DNA from: Acheta domesticus
Lineage: Eukaryota > Arthropoda > Insecta > Orthoptera > Gryllidae
Length of the DNA: 64,000 nt
Assembly: GCA_031308135.1 (NCBI GenBank)
Contig: JAHLJT010009419.1
Span: forward strand, 63,282,540 to 63,346,539
Direction of reading: 5' to 3'
The notes beneath the pieces are model-generated. The model was not told the DNA's origin and made no database searches. It was given only the letters and a program-made list of their open reading frames with translations. Positions 12,081 to 20,921 of the stretch are shown here, piece by piece. How positions within the stretch are numbered: the stretch's first letter is position 1; each line of letters begins with the position of its first letter. The translations under genes were made by a program, and so were the position numbers.

Positions 12081-12864
12081 CAGCTGAGTGGCTGCTATTC
12101 TTTAGCTTAGCTGAGGCCTTTGACAGACTGCGCAGCTCTGAGACAGATCACGTCATCTAAGAGAACACCCACGTTAAGGCTCTCTCTCCGAAAGAGGCGC
12201 TCTTCAGTCGAAGCGAGACGGAGCGCAGACGGCAAGGGAAGGGAAGGGAAGAGTGGGGGGGGGGGCTGAGGCGGAAGAAACTCCTTTCTTGTCGCCTCCG
12301 CGATCAGAGGCGTTGCCCTCCCCGTAGGCGCAGGACGTCAACCCCGATGCACTCATCCCGCACCCCCTTCGCTATGTTCCGTACCATCCCTACTCGCTTT
12401 GCACATCGCACGAAGTCGCATCCCTGTGGTCAAACACCCGCCACGCCTCCTTCTTTCCCTTCATTCGCCATTTCGTTCCCGTGCACGGATCCCTGTCTAC
12501 GGATTCCCCTCCCTGCCTCGTGCATGGATCTCGCTCCCCCCACCCTGTTCCCCAACCCACCGCATACAGCTCTTCGCTCTCGTCATATCCTGCCCTGCTC
12601 TCCGAACCCATATCCCTCCCCGCTTTCCACCCGGTTCACCCCCACCCGCCTCGCTACGTGTCGTTTGCCCTACCTTGTTCCTCACTTCGCTCCCATCTCA
12701 TTCCTCGCTCCATTTCTCTGACTGCTTCCTACCTCATTTCCCGTCCCACTGACTGCCCCGGTACCCGCCAGCAACCCCCGGTAATCACCACGCTCCCCGC
12801 CCCGCTACCAGCTCCGCTACCCTCTCCTCCCCGGTACTCCCTGCTTCCCAATCCACTGCCTGCC
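12081..12864. other. Pyrimidine-skewed GC-rich island
   Basis: Begins with a GA/G-rich patch (GGGAAGGGAAGGGAAG followed by a run of about 11 G near 12256), then turns into C/T-rich DNA dense in CCCC and CTCC. Frames of 117-263 codons here are Pro/Ser/Leu/His-rich on one strand and Gly/Arg-rich on the other, the signature of skewed composition, not of coding. Confidence 0.6.
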
Positions 12865-13080
12865 CCGCTACCGAGTCTGCGACCCGTCCCGCTACCTGAC
12901 CTGTACCCGTCCTGCTACCCGACACGCTACCCGGACCCGCTATCCGTTCCACTACCCGTCCCGCTACACGTCCTGCTACCCGTCATGCTACCTGTCCCGC
13001 TACACGTCCCGCTACCTGTCCCGATACCTGCCCCGATACCTGTCCCGCTACCCGATCCGCTACCCGACTCGCTACCCACC
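12865..13080. repeat. 12-bp minisatellite, consensus CCCGCTACCCGT
   Basis: About 18 degenerate tandem units, for example CCCGCTACCTGA, CACGCTACCCGG and CCCGATACCTGT. Because 12 is a multiple of 3, the array stays open as a (Pro-Leu-Pro-Val)n frame on the plus strand and a (Gly-Ser-Gly-Thr)n frame on the minus strand. Confidence 0.85.
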
Positions 13081-13732
13081 ATGCCACGAGTGCGGTCTTC
13101 CGCTTTGCAACACTTCCATCTGTCTAGCCTCCTTCTCGCCCCCACTCATTTCAATTTCCTGGTGTTGCACACTTTGTCAGGCTCTGTGAATTGCATTCTG
13201 CTTCGCATTTCCTGCTCTTCCGCGCTTCTGCATCCCGGCCTTTCTGCCGGGGCTGTTCAAGAGCGCCATTGACGGCTCGTGAAATCTGAGATGCTGTGTT
13301 GAGAGAGACGGTGCGCTCTGTTATGTGCGGCGTTGATGACTCCAAGAGAGGTGTAAATCCCTTCTCATTTCGTATCTTGTACTCCTCTTGCGAACCAAAT
13401 TTGACGGAGACAATAACTTCTACAAAGGCAAAGATGATTATCTGGGCAAGGTCAAAGTATAATGACCCCCAATAATATTGAAAGGAGCAAGGCGGGGAGC
13501 TGGTAGGGTGCGGTGAGAGAAAGAAGCGGTGACCGAGAAGAGGAACTAAGTAAAGTACCTTCTGATTTCGCTCTGAGCGTGTACTTTCACTGTTCTGATG
13601 ACGACTTACGTCAACTAGGATTGTTCCCCTGCATGCCCCAGGTTTGTTCCCCTGCATGCCTCAAGTCCCTTTCGCGCTTTGCTTCCCGCTAGTATCAGCT
13701 GACGCTCGCTTCAGCCCCTGCCCCTCTCCGAA
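13081..13732. other. Mixed-composition intergenic DNA with a 168-codon minus-strand frame
   Basis: A 168-codon minus-strand frame (13151-13657) has mixed composition but I recognise no domain. A 21-bp tandem duplication around TTGTTCCCCTGCATGCC sits at 13620-13664. The function of the frame is unknown and it may be chance. Confidence 0.3.
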
Positions 13733-14201
13733 CAGGGTTGCCAGATACTTCGTACAAACATCCACCATTAGATCACTGAAAATCCACCCAATTAGAAAAA
13801 TTCAACATTCCACGCAGGAAATTTGAATTTGCGCTAAAATAATACGTAATATAATGGAAAATGCTGACAGTGACATCGTACATCCAAAAGATTACTAATT
13901 TTGAATAGCGTGTTATAAAATTAACTGCAAGTACTTCCAATGTGATATATTTATACGAATATTCATTCGTACATTTATTATTCGTATATTCATTTTGTGC
14001 AGAACAAAGACGCTATTACATTCAGATCACACTCTATACTAGAGAATTAAAACTAACATTACACTTCTCAAAGTAAATTGAACGAACTAACAAATGATTA
14101 ATAAACAATCATGTATAAACTAAACAACGAGGAAATCAAACCCACTGGCAACGTCGTTGTGGTTGTCTTTTTTGGGAATTTTTGCAGTTATTTGAAACCC
14201 A
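13733..14201. mobile_element. Possible small hAT-type element, weakly supported
   Basis: Starts with CAGGGTTGCCAG, a typical hAT-type end, at a sharp switch from GC-rich to AT-rich DNA. The flank TCTCCGAA (13725-13732) nearly matches CCTCCGAA at 14202-14209, where GC-rich DNA resumes. The right end (reverse complement TGGGTTTC) is only a poor match to the left end, so the right boundary could be a coincidence. Confidence 0.3.
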
Positions 14202-14209
14202 CCTCCGAA

Positions 14210-14480
14210 ACCGCATATGTTTTGATGCATCTCCGCCCATTGAGCGTTATTTCTCGAAGTCAACTTTTATCCCGCAAGAAAGGACCGTTTTCCAGCCCAG
14301 AAAGCGGAATTCCTCCCATTCTGGCAATCCTATCTGCGAACAACCCAGGAGCAGCTTTCGCCTTCGTCTTGGCTGTCGCCGCGCTCGTCGGCCCTCCCCT
14401 CAGGCCCCAACCTTACGGGGGAGAATCATCGCCAACAGAGACGTGGCGGACATGCTGGTAACGTTAGCGCCACCAATTTA
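14210..14480. other. GC-richer DNA with short plus-strand frames
   Basis: Overlapping 100- and 116-codon frames, not recognised. Confidence 0.3.
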
Positions 14481-14485
14481 TTGAA

Positions 14486-14695
14486 CACATTCTTCTTTCC
14501 CTCCTCTTTCTTTTATTCTCTTTTATTGTCTTATGTGTTTTCTTCTTTCTCTTTCCTCACCTCTTTCTTTTTGTTATGTTCCTCCCCTTATTCTTCTCTT
14601 ACTGTTTCTTCTCCTCTTTCTTTTTCTTCTTGTCCACCTCCTCCAGTTTCTTCTTTGCTTCATTTTGGCTCTCTCCTTCTTTGGGTATTAACTAT
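14486..14695. repeat. Polypyrimidine (TTCT/CCTC) tract
   Basis: About 200 bases almost purely C and T, dominated by TTCTTT and CTCC. It gives a spurious Ser/Phe/Leu frame. Confidence 0.8.
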
Positions 14696-14699
14696 TATT

Positions 14700-15049
14700 A
14701 ACCTAATGTAATAATTGAAGCTGTCGTTGCAACACAACGTATAACCGCTAAAGGGGTTATCTCACCTAATAAAACAATTGACAGACGACAGCGATTCACG
14801 GTACCGAACTAATACGATTAATCGACCCGACTCTGTTCCGACTTCGCAATTCTTTATTCCCAGATCGCAAATCCACCCCTCAATTACGCCGCTGCCCCAT
14901 CCCCAAGGTCTGCAACGCGCGTGCTCCCAGAGCCACCGCTCCCTCTGTCCTCTCTCGACCGCCCTGCGGCTGCCTTGGGCCTCGCTCTCACCCTCATCCT
15001 CCACCCCCACCCCCGCAACCACCGCCGCGGGCATCGGCGCATCGCCGCG
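14700..15049. other. C-rich island
   Basis: Pyrimidine-skewed, CpG-containing. No gene recognised. Confidence 0.45.
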
Positions 15050-15540
15050 TGATGGCGGTGACCTGGTCCGTGATTTATCGCGCTGGCGGTGGCGGTGGCA
15101 GCGGTCCAGGTAGCGGGGGCAGATACGTGCGCGGCAGAAGGCGAGGGACATGTGGTAGACGCTGCGGTAGGAGTGGCAAGGGTGGCAGTTTCAATGGTGG
15201 GATGGTGACCAGCGGAGTCAGGGCGGTGGTGGCGAAGGCGGCGCGATGAAGACGGGACCAGGTATACGGGTGGTAACGGATGAGGACAAGGTCCGCGGCA
15301 GCGGAGAAAGAGCGGGATATGTGGTGGGAGCTGCGGTAGGGGCTGCGCGGAAGGTGGTAGGGATGGTGACGGGGCGTGAGCAGAGGTGGAGGCCGCGGTG
15401 CCAGCAGCGCTGGGGCTGGTATATGGGTCCCAGAGAGAGTGCGCTGATACGGGGAGGAGGGGGGAGGTGTGGTAAACGCTGTAGTAGAAGAGGGGTTGAC
15501 GGTGGAGAACTAGATTGATGGCAGCGGTGTAGAGGACATA
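15050..15540. repeat. G-rich degenerate tandem repeat, ~150-170 bp period
   Basis: A motif GGGAxATGTGGTAGACGCTG recurs at 15145, 15314 (GGGATATGTGGTGGGAGCTG) and 15462 (GGGAGGTGTGGTAAACGCTG), spaced 169 and 148 bp. The tract is strongly purine-skewed on the plus strand. Confidence 0.65.
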
Positions 15541-15648
15541 TACGTTGATGGTGACTGCAAGAGGTGAGCGTTTTTAGACAGATATCGAAATATCTAAATG
15601 AAACAAGTGTGGAATGCACGTTAAATTAAGCAGAACTATTTTAGTAGT

Positions 15649-15656
15649 ACTTACGC
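15649..15656. repeat. Left target-site duplication, ACTTACGC
   Basis: Identical 8-bp copy at 16939-16946. Confidence 0.92.
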
Positions 15657-15790
15657 CAGGGCCGCTCAAGCAGAGCAAATCGGCAGCGCGGAGCCGTGTT
15701 GTCAGCCCAGAGCGGGACACCGAAGCCCGAGCGTTGCGCGCCTGGCGATAACCTCTGATATAGTGTCCCGGTAACTCCAGTCACGGAAAC

Positions 15791-16054
15791 ATGGAAGTCG
15801 ACGCGAGCACTTCAGAGACAAGAGCACCTACACCGACAATTTTCAATACAGTATGGAAGAAAAGTATCTTTTCGCCGACTACGGCAGCTATGCCAAATGT
15901 TTAGTTTACATAAATGGTTCAATCACGTGAAGTTTAATTTGCAACGACATTATACATTAAATCATGCTGATGAAAATGACAAGTACGCTGAAGAAGAACA
16001 AAAGGAAGTTTTCAGTGTTCTGAAAAACAATGTCTCACGAGAAGTAAGTTTTGG
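15791..16054 (+). pseudogene. hAT transposase, N-terminal remnant (BED-finger-like)
   Basis: The frame opens at 15791 (MEVDASTSETRAPTPTIFNT) and hits TAG at 15899. After a frame change, 15918-16040 reads as residues including FNLQRHYTLNHADENDKYAE, where the H-x4-H spacing and the RHY..NHA pattern match the second half of a BED-type zinc finger in GTF2IRD2/ZBED-like hAT transposases. The first half of the finger (KCLVYING) is in another frame, with Tyr where the second zinc-binding Cys is expected. After ...VLKNNVSRE the frame runs into AT-rich DNA, where the catalytic core is deleted. The protein would bind the transposon ends. The family assignment rests on pattern recognition only. Confidence 0.75.
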
Positions 16055-16152
16055 ATGTATTTTGATGCTCTTATGTTGTTTTGGCAGTAAAATAACACAA
16101 TACAAAAGAATTTAATTTTATTGCATACCGATACTACAACGTAAGCATTTAG

Positions 16153-16386
16153 GAAAAGAACTTCCTACAAAACCGTTTTTCAAAACTGCATCGGAATGCT
16201 GCTCGATTGTTAAGTACGTTTGGATCAACATACAACTGTGAGCAATTTTTTGCTGCTTTGAAAATTTGTAAATCTCGAATGAGAAGTACAATTACAGATC
16301 ACAATCGGAAATCCATGTTACGACTCAATAGCACCATGTCATTTCTTCCAAATATAGAAAGTATATTGCGAAAAAAAACCACTTAA
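16153..16386 (+). pseudogene. hAT transposase, C-terminal dimerisation-region remnant
   Basis: An open frame of 78 codons ends in TAA. It contains LLSTFGSTYNCEQFFAALKI, then CKSRMRSTITDHNRKSMLRL. The block FGSTY-CEQ-F--(L/M)K--KSR-RS-(I/L)TD is the conserved C-terminal signature of GTF2IRD2/ZBED-type hAT transposases (the hAT dimerisation region). No stop interrupts it, so this exon-sized block is better preserved than the N-terminal remnant. It follows the N-terminal remnant by about 100 bp, in the correct order and strand, with the RNase H-like catalytic region absent between them. Confidence 0.88.
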
Positions 16387-16938
16387 AAGGTGTAATTAGA
16401 GTATTTTATTTTGCAATCAACTTCATTTTTATGTTAATTTCTTTTACTTTTAGTATTTTTATTACTAGTTTATTTAATCACATTTTTTGTGCAACCTTTA
16501 TAATACTTTTCATATTCAGCAGCATGATAAACTGTGTAATGTCACCCCTATTAAATTTCTTTTTTTATTGTGCACTTGTTTTGCAACTAAACATTTGGCA
16601 TTGCCGGCGCAATCTGCAAAAGATACTTTTCTTCCCATGCTGCATTGCAAATTGTCGTGTTTTTAATTTCCAAATCACACTAATATGTTTATATGTAGTA
16701 CCTGTTCCAATAAATGTTACAAAAGTATTTTACTGTTTTTTTCTGTCGTAATATCCTTTCCCAGAGCAGTGAGACTTTTTCATTCCGAACAACGTAAAAT
16801 ACCCCGTAGAAATACGACGCGATCCACTGTGCCACACGCCACCGATCGATATTTGATGACGTCATTTGCTCTTTCTGCGGCGAAGGAGGAGAGAGCAACC
16901 GACTGCTCCTCCTCGGAGCAAACGGTTGAGCGGCCCTG

Positions 16939-16946
16939 ACTTACGC
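16939..16946. repeat. Right target-site duplication, ACTTACGC
   Basis: Exact match to 15649-15656. Confidence 0.92.
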
Positions 16947-16996
16947 GAAGGATATACAAACATAATAGTACGTTATGAAACGATGATGCAATGATG

Positions 16997-17078
16997 GGTA
17001 CTAATACACGAGTGTGATATCACGATACAAGCGAGGAACGAACGAGTATTGTAACTTTCACACGAGTGTATTAATACC
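16997..17078. repeat. Imperfect inverted repeat, 21-bp arms, ~40-bp loop
   Basis: The left arm GGTACTAATACACGAGTGTG and the right arm TCACACGAGTGTATTAATACC pair with a few mismatches. Each arm contains the near-palindrome ACACGAGTGT. Function unknown; it may be part of the element that received the hAT insertion. Confidence 0.6.
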
Positions 17079-17786
17079 GATTACATCGAGTTTCATTTGG
17101 TATTTTTCTACAACTTTTACTAGTCAACATTTTACATATAATTGTTTTGTGACAGTTGGCATGAAGGATTCAGTCAAGGCCGCTTAGCGGACAGCTCCCT
17201 AACACTCCCCTTGCATGCTGCCGCAAGTGACTGTGGCTACACGTCCGCCTGCGAGGGAGAACTGCCCTAGTCAAAAAGGATCAAAGTGAAATTATGATTC
17301 AATTTATTTCAAATAATATTCAACGAAAAAATACTAATAATGGAAGAAATTACATTTAACAAGCACAATATAATATGAAATGTAATTTTAATATAGACAG
17401 TCGAACGAAAAATTTACTGGAACAATTCCCAATGATAACTAGGCTTGTAAACTTCTCTGTGATTGGTCAAGAATCACAATGAAATCTGTATCGTAATGAA
17501 TATTATTATGCAACTGGTTGCAGCCACCTAATGACGGCATTATACAATAGGAGTAGAAAAACCATAAAACATGACGGAAAGCTTTTGGTTGACTGGACTC
17601 AAAGATGCTTTATGTTAATCGCGAAAGCCGACGTCAACTTGAAAATGCGCGAGAAAAGATAGTCAAATTGGCCGTATAATAGGGGCGATACTTTTCTAAC
17701 CTAGCCTAGCCCAATTTCCTTTGTTCAACGTTCAACTTACGCAACAAATTCAAGGCGTTTTATTTATCCATTTTCTTTAGCTCCTG
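17079..17786. other. AT-rich intergenic DNA with a short GC-rich patch
   Basis: A patch at 17165-17275 (CCGCTTAGCGGACAGCTCC) is GC-richer and contains a small palindrome. No gene recognised. Confidence 0.4.
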
Positions 17787-18452
17787 CTACAAAAATATTT
17801 GCAGTCGGGGGTTTGGTGAGAGCTGGAGCGAAAGCGGGTGGCAATGATGGCGAAGGAGGGGCGCTGCTGGTGACAGGGCTGGAGCACACAGGGACGGAGA
17901 CGACGGGGCCAGCGGTGAAGTTGGGCGAGAGGAGATAGAAACAACGACAAGGGGAGAAAGTGCGTCGACAGTGGGGTCATTGGTGGCGTGGTCGCTGGCG
18001 GCGGGATCGGTGCAAATGTCACTAGTGGCTAAGGCAGGTGAAGCGGTGGGAACAGCGGCAGCAGGTATATTGGTGGCGTGGTCCATGGCGGGTAGGGCAG
18101 TTGAGGTGGCGTGGACAGCGGCAGCGGCTGGCGGCGAGGTCACTGGCACAGTGGTTGTTGGCTTTGTCGGTGGCATGGTCATAGGTGGGTAAGTCAAGTA
18201 GAGGGAGAAAGAAACAGCGGATGGGTTTACAGTGGGGTCGTTGTTTGTGTGATTGTAGACGGCGGGGTCGGAGCCAGTGTCGATGGTTGTAAATGCAAGC
18301 GAGACGGCGGGGATAGCGGCAGCGGTTACGTTTGGGGGTGAGTCGTTGGTGGATGGGTCGGTGGCGAGTCGGACGGTTGAGGCGGCGGGGACAATGGAAG
18401 CACGAGGTCTGAGGCTTGGTGTCAAAGAATACAAAAAAATTAACAATTTCAC
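17787..18452 (-). CDS. Ser/Thr/Ala/Pro-rich reading frame, 221 codons, with in-frame 87-residue duplication
   Basis: Minus-strand frame starting with a hydrophobic stretch (MKLLIFLYSLTPSL) that could pass for a short signal peptide. It is followed by Ala/Thr/Ser/Pro-rich sequence like a mucin stalk. Two copies of a segment are visible, SDPAVYNHTNNDPTV and TDPAASDHATNDPTV, reflecting a 261-bp DNA duplication (87 codons). The underlying DNA is a G-rich, strand-skewed island like others in this window that are clearly non-coding. The frame may therefore be an artefact of composition, and the in-frame repeat length may be chance. No known family recognised. Confidence 0.2.
   Translation of the reverse strand: MKLLIFLYSLTPSLRPRASIVPAASTVRLATDPSTNDSPPNVTAAAIPAVSLAFTTIDTGSDPAVYNHTNNDPTVNPSAVSFSLYLTYPPMTMPPTKPTTTVPVTSPPAAAAVHATSTALPAMDHATNIPAAAVPTASPALATSDICTDPAASDHATNDPTVDALSPLVVVSISSRPTSPLAPSSPSLCAPALSPAAPLLRHHCHPLSLQLSPNPRLQIFL
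17950..18400. repeat. Degenerate 261-bp tandem duplication in G-rich DNA
   Basis: ACAGTGGGGTC at 17968 recurs at 18229, and the AxAGCGGCAGCxG block at 18052 recurs at 18313. Both are exactly 261 bp apart. GGGAGAAAG precedes each copy. Confidence 0.7.
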
Positions 18453-18739
18453 AAAACTCTTGCATTGCTATGAAAACACAAAATGAAAGGTACACTGACT
18501 AGGCGAGGCTACCTGACTGATACAGTAAGAAACATTAAATTAGTGCAAATATTGCAGAATGTATTGAAGCCTACGAGGCACATATGCCTAGATTTTTCAA
18601 ACCAGACTACTCTCATAGTACCACAACTCCTTCTTTTTACACTGCTCTCTAGTAGAGGGTCTCAATGCACATAGAAGAAATGCCCTTCGCTGACGGGAAT
18701 GCTTCACGCCAAAATTTTTGAGCATTCCCCTGTGGAGCG

Positions 18740-19420
18740 ATAAGCTGCCCACCGCACGCCCCGTTCCGTCGTGGCCCAGCACCACCCAACACTTTCCCCG
18801 CTAGCCACGCCAGCTCTGTCCACCGCCCCGAGAATGACACCGGGCGCATGGCAGGGGGTGGCTAGCCGGCCAGCCGGGGGAGGGGCGGACGGACGGAGGC
18901 GGGCGGCGACGGTGGTGGTGGTGGCAGCGGCGCCGGCCCTGGCGGCAACGTTTAATTAATTAATTATTTTTTTAGTGGGAGGCGCGAATTTTTGAGTTGG
19001 CGCCCCCATAACACACTGGTGCAGTATGGAACACCCATAATTTGGCGGGAGTACCACAAAGAGTGCCCAGGTGGGCGGAAGTCACAGGAACTTTGTCCGC
19101 GCCGAGAAAATGTGCTAAAACTTGGTGGTAGTGGCAAGGACGGGGGGTGGGTAAGGCAAGTGGCGGGAGTTAGCGGCTGTGGGTGGGTGTGAGGCGGTGC
19201 GGCGGCAGGAGTTGTCCCCCGTTGAACGCGGCCGCGCCGCGGGGCGAAGTGTGCGGGGGTGGGGGCGGCGGCGGCCGCGCCAAATGGGGCGGGCGGTGAT
19301 TGATGCGCCGAGGAGGCGATGCGGGTAGCGCCCTGCAGACAATCGCTCCACCGGACGGCGCCTTACACAGCACACCTACACGAATTTTTGGGTCCCGCTG
19401 CATGGAGGTGGTTTTCCGCA
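18740..19420. other. CpG island
   Basis: Very GC-rich with many CpG (GCGGCGCCGGCC, GCGGCCGCGCC), interrupted by a TTAATTAATTAATTA patch at 18953. Such islands often mark animal promoters, but no TATA/initiator context or convincing exon could be fixed. Confidence 0.4.
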
Positions 19421-19632
19421 GTTTACGTCGGCAATTTGAAGAGATTGTTCGTGGCTCGGATTCGTCAGAACAAATTGATCCGATTGTAGTTATATCGTTT
19501 CCTGTTGATGCTGGATGCTTAATGAAGCATACTTCGCTGGGAATAAAAATACAAAAGAGGTGGTGTGGTCAAACATCTAAATTAGCCTATTGTGTCCCTG
19601 GAGTAATGAGCGATAAACTACTTGAAGTTTAA
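19401..19632 (+). CDS. Possible reading frame downstream of CpG island, 76 codons, function unknown
   Basis: The ATG at 19401 is followed by MEVVFRSLRRQFEEIVRGSD, a basic-acidic amphipathic start with protein-like composition, and ends at TAA 19630-19632. It begins at the edge of the CpG island. I recognise no family. It could be an exon, an element remnant or a chance frame. Confidence 0.2.
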
Positions 19633-20385
19633 CATGGCCACATCAGAGGAAAGGAAATGTGTCTTCAGATGTGATATAGTTCTGCCTTCGGGTGAATGAT
19701 ACACATGTATACACAAATCCGTGCTATTACTACAATGAGTATTCTTCCTTGGTTTCTGTAATCTCTTTTGCTGGAGAGCTCGGAAGATATAAATGTTATT
19801 GTCACAGGCCTCATTCTCCTTTAATGTTTGTGTAAGTTGCAGGGCGTGTTGTGATTAGCGTAATCTAAGGCGCTATAAATAATCTAACGCGGGGCCATTA
19901 TCAACTGGATCTCACATCCTCTGGTTGCTACTTGCGTTGGAGGACCACTGGTGATTGCTTAATTGATGTTCGAGTCACCAGTCTCACGTCCCTGAAAATG
20001 GTCTTTCAGGTGCTGTCATCGACACAAATGGATTGAGAGACATATAGGATCAATACATGTAACTAAATCAAATGCCTGTTACACATAAGAATTGCACTAA
20101 TGAGATTATCATGCCTGCAAGGATCTGAATGATGCTACATTAAGCGTAGGAGTGATGTAATAATGTTTAATTCAAGTCACCAAAAGTTATTAAGATTTAA
20201 GTTTGCAACACAAGCAAAGTTAAGAATTTAGATTGAAGTCGACAGTGAGCTTGTCGAAATCATAAGCGATTATTACGCTGATTGTTGACAAACGCCCTTG
20301 CAACAGTAGAACGATGAGGTCAGCTGTTGGCGCTCTCGTGAAGGCTGGACTGAAGGTTACCCAGCCGGAGTGAGAGTGGTGGGGG
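19633..20385. other. Intergenic DNA
   Basis: No feature recognised. Slightly GC-richer near 20290-20385. Confidence 0.4.
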
Positions 20386-20455
20386 CTAACCCATGACCAG
20401 TTTCTATTCTGTGAGTCCGTAACGACTCACAGAATAGAAACTGGTCATGGGTTAG
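20386..20455. repeat. Perfect 32-bp fold-back (hairpin) at 5' end of Penelope-like fragment
   Basis: 20386-20417 is the exact reverse complement of 20424-20455, with a 6-base loop CGTAAC. The right arm is the start of the Penelope-like coding remnant, so the left arm is an inverted copy of the element's own truncated 5' edge. It has no U-tract and is not a terminator. Confidence 0.95.
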
Positions 20456-20613
20456 ACTTTGATAACGTTAAAATACTTGATCAGGAAACCAGGAGATTCC
20501 CAAGAATCATTTCAGAAACTATTCATATTAAATTAAATGACTCTATGAATTCGATAGTTGAATGTAATAACTTCACCAATGCGTATGAAAACATATTACA
20601 CAAAATAAAATAA
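20425..20613 (+). pseudogene. Penelope-like ORF, C-terminal fragment (after GIY-YIG domain)
   Basis: An uninterrupted 62-codon frame ends in TAA at 20611-20613. It reads THRIETGHGLDFDNVKILDQ, then a basic stretch RRFPRIISETIHIKLNDSMN, and finishes near NAYENILHKIK. The pattern H-x2-ETGH-x-(hydrophobic)-DF-x-NVKILD-x-E ... R-x3-E-x2-(H/E)I ... N is characteristic of the segment at the C-terminal end of Penelope-like polyproteins, beyond the reverse transcriptase and around the GIY-YIG nuclease. All catalytic domains are missing because of 5' truncation. No stops within the surviving frame suggests moderate age. Confidence 0.72.
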
Positions 20614-20885
20614 TATTTATTATTTTCTTCTATTATTGACCCGTGCCTAAGGTTACCTGACCCCCTGCCTCTTTATTCTATTCGTTTGTTTTACGTAATA
20701 TTCACAAACGTAAAACTTATATTCAATAAAAGGTAAAAGATATAACATTTTACCACAATTTATAAAGCACATTGATTTGAAAGGTAACCTTCCATTATTT
20801 AATTTTTTCTACTTACATTATATTTAAAATGTTTCATTTTATTTACTCATATTTATGGAATAAATTTAATGTTAGTCAAAATGTA

Positions 20886-20921
20886 CCTGATGATGGAGAC
20901 AAAATATCTCCGAAGCGTTGT
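20886..20921 (+). ncRNA. Hammerhead ribozyme-like core (degenerate)
   Basis: CTGATGA is followed by a short hairpin whose stem is GGAGA/TCTCC and then GAAG, mimicking the hammerhead order CUGAUGA - stem II - GAAA. The last A is G here, and stems I and III are not clear, so it is probably inactive. A related motif CCTGAAGATGGAAATTCC followed by AAAACGTTGCG lies at 58531-58560. Confidence 0.35.

Larger units (their letters stand above)
15657..16938 (+). mobile_element. hAT transposon, internally deleted, 1282 bp
   Basis: The ends are perfect 13-bp terminal inverted repeats CAGGGCCGCTCAA (15657-15669 and reverse complement at 16926-16938), with similarity extending inward (CAAATCGG against GTTTGCTCCG). 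They are bounded by an exact 8-bp duplication ACTTACGC. Inside are remnants of the N-terminal (BED zinc-finger-like) and C-terminal (dimerisation) parts of a hAT transposase on the plus strand. The central catalytic region is missing. A full hAT element with this kind of transposase would be roughly twice this length, so this is a deletion derivative. The 3' third after 16386 is AT-rich and non-coding and ends in a short GC-rich terminus. It inserted beside DNA carrying an inverted repeat at 16997-17078. Confidence 0.92.

Noticed and set aside
12347..13272. Overlapping frames of 117, 124 and 263 codons on the plus strand
   Set aside because: Pro/Ser/Leu-rich translations of a pyrimidine-skewed island with a 12-bp minisatellite. 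The frames overlap each other and frames on the other strand.
16431..16751. 106-codon Phe/Ile-rich frame inside the hAT element
   Set aside because: AT-rich non-coding interior. The composition reflects TTT/ATT codons, and it lies after the transposase stop.
20386..20455. Perfect hairpin as a transcription terminator
   Set aside because: No U-tract, eukaryotic context, and the right arm belongs to the Penelope-like coding remnant.
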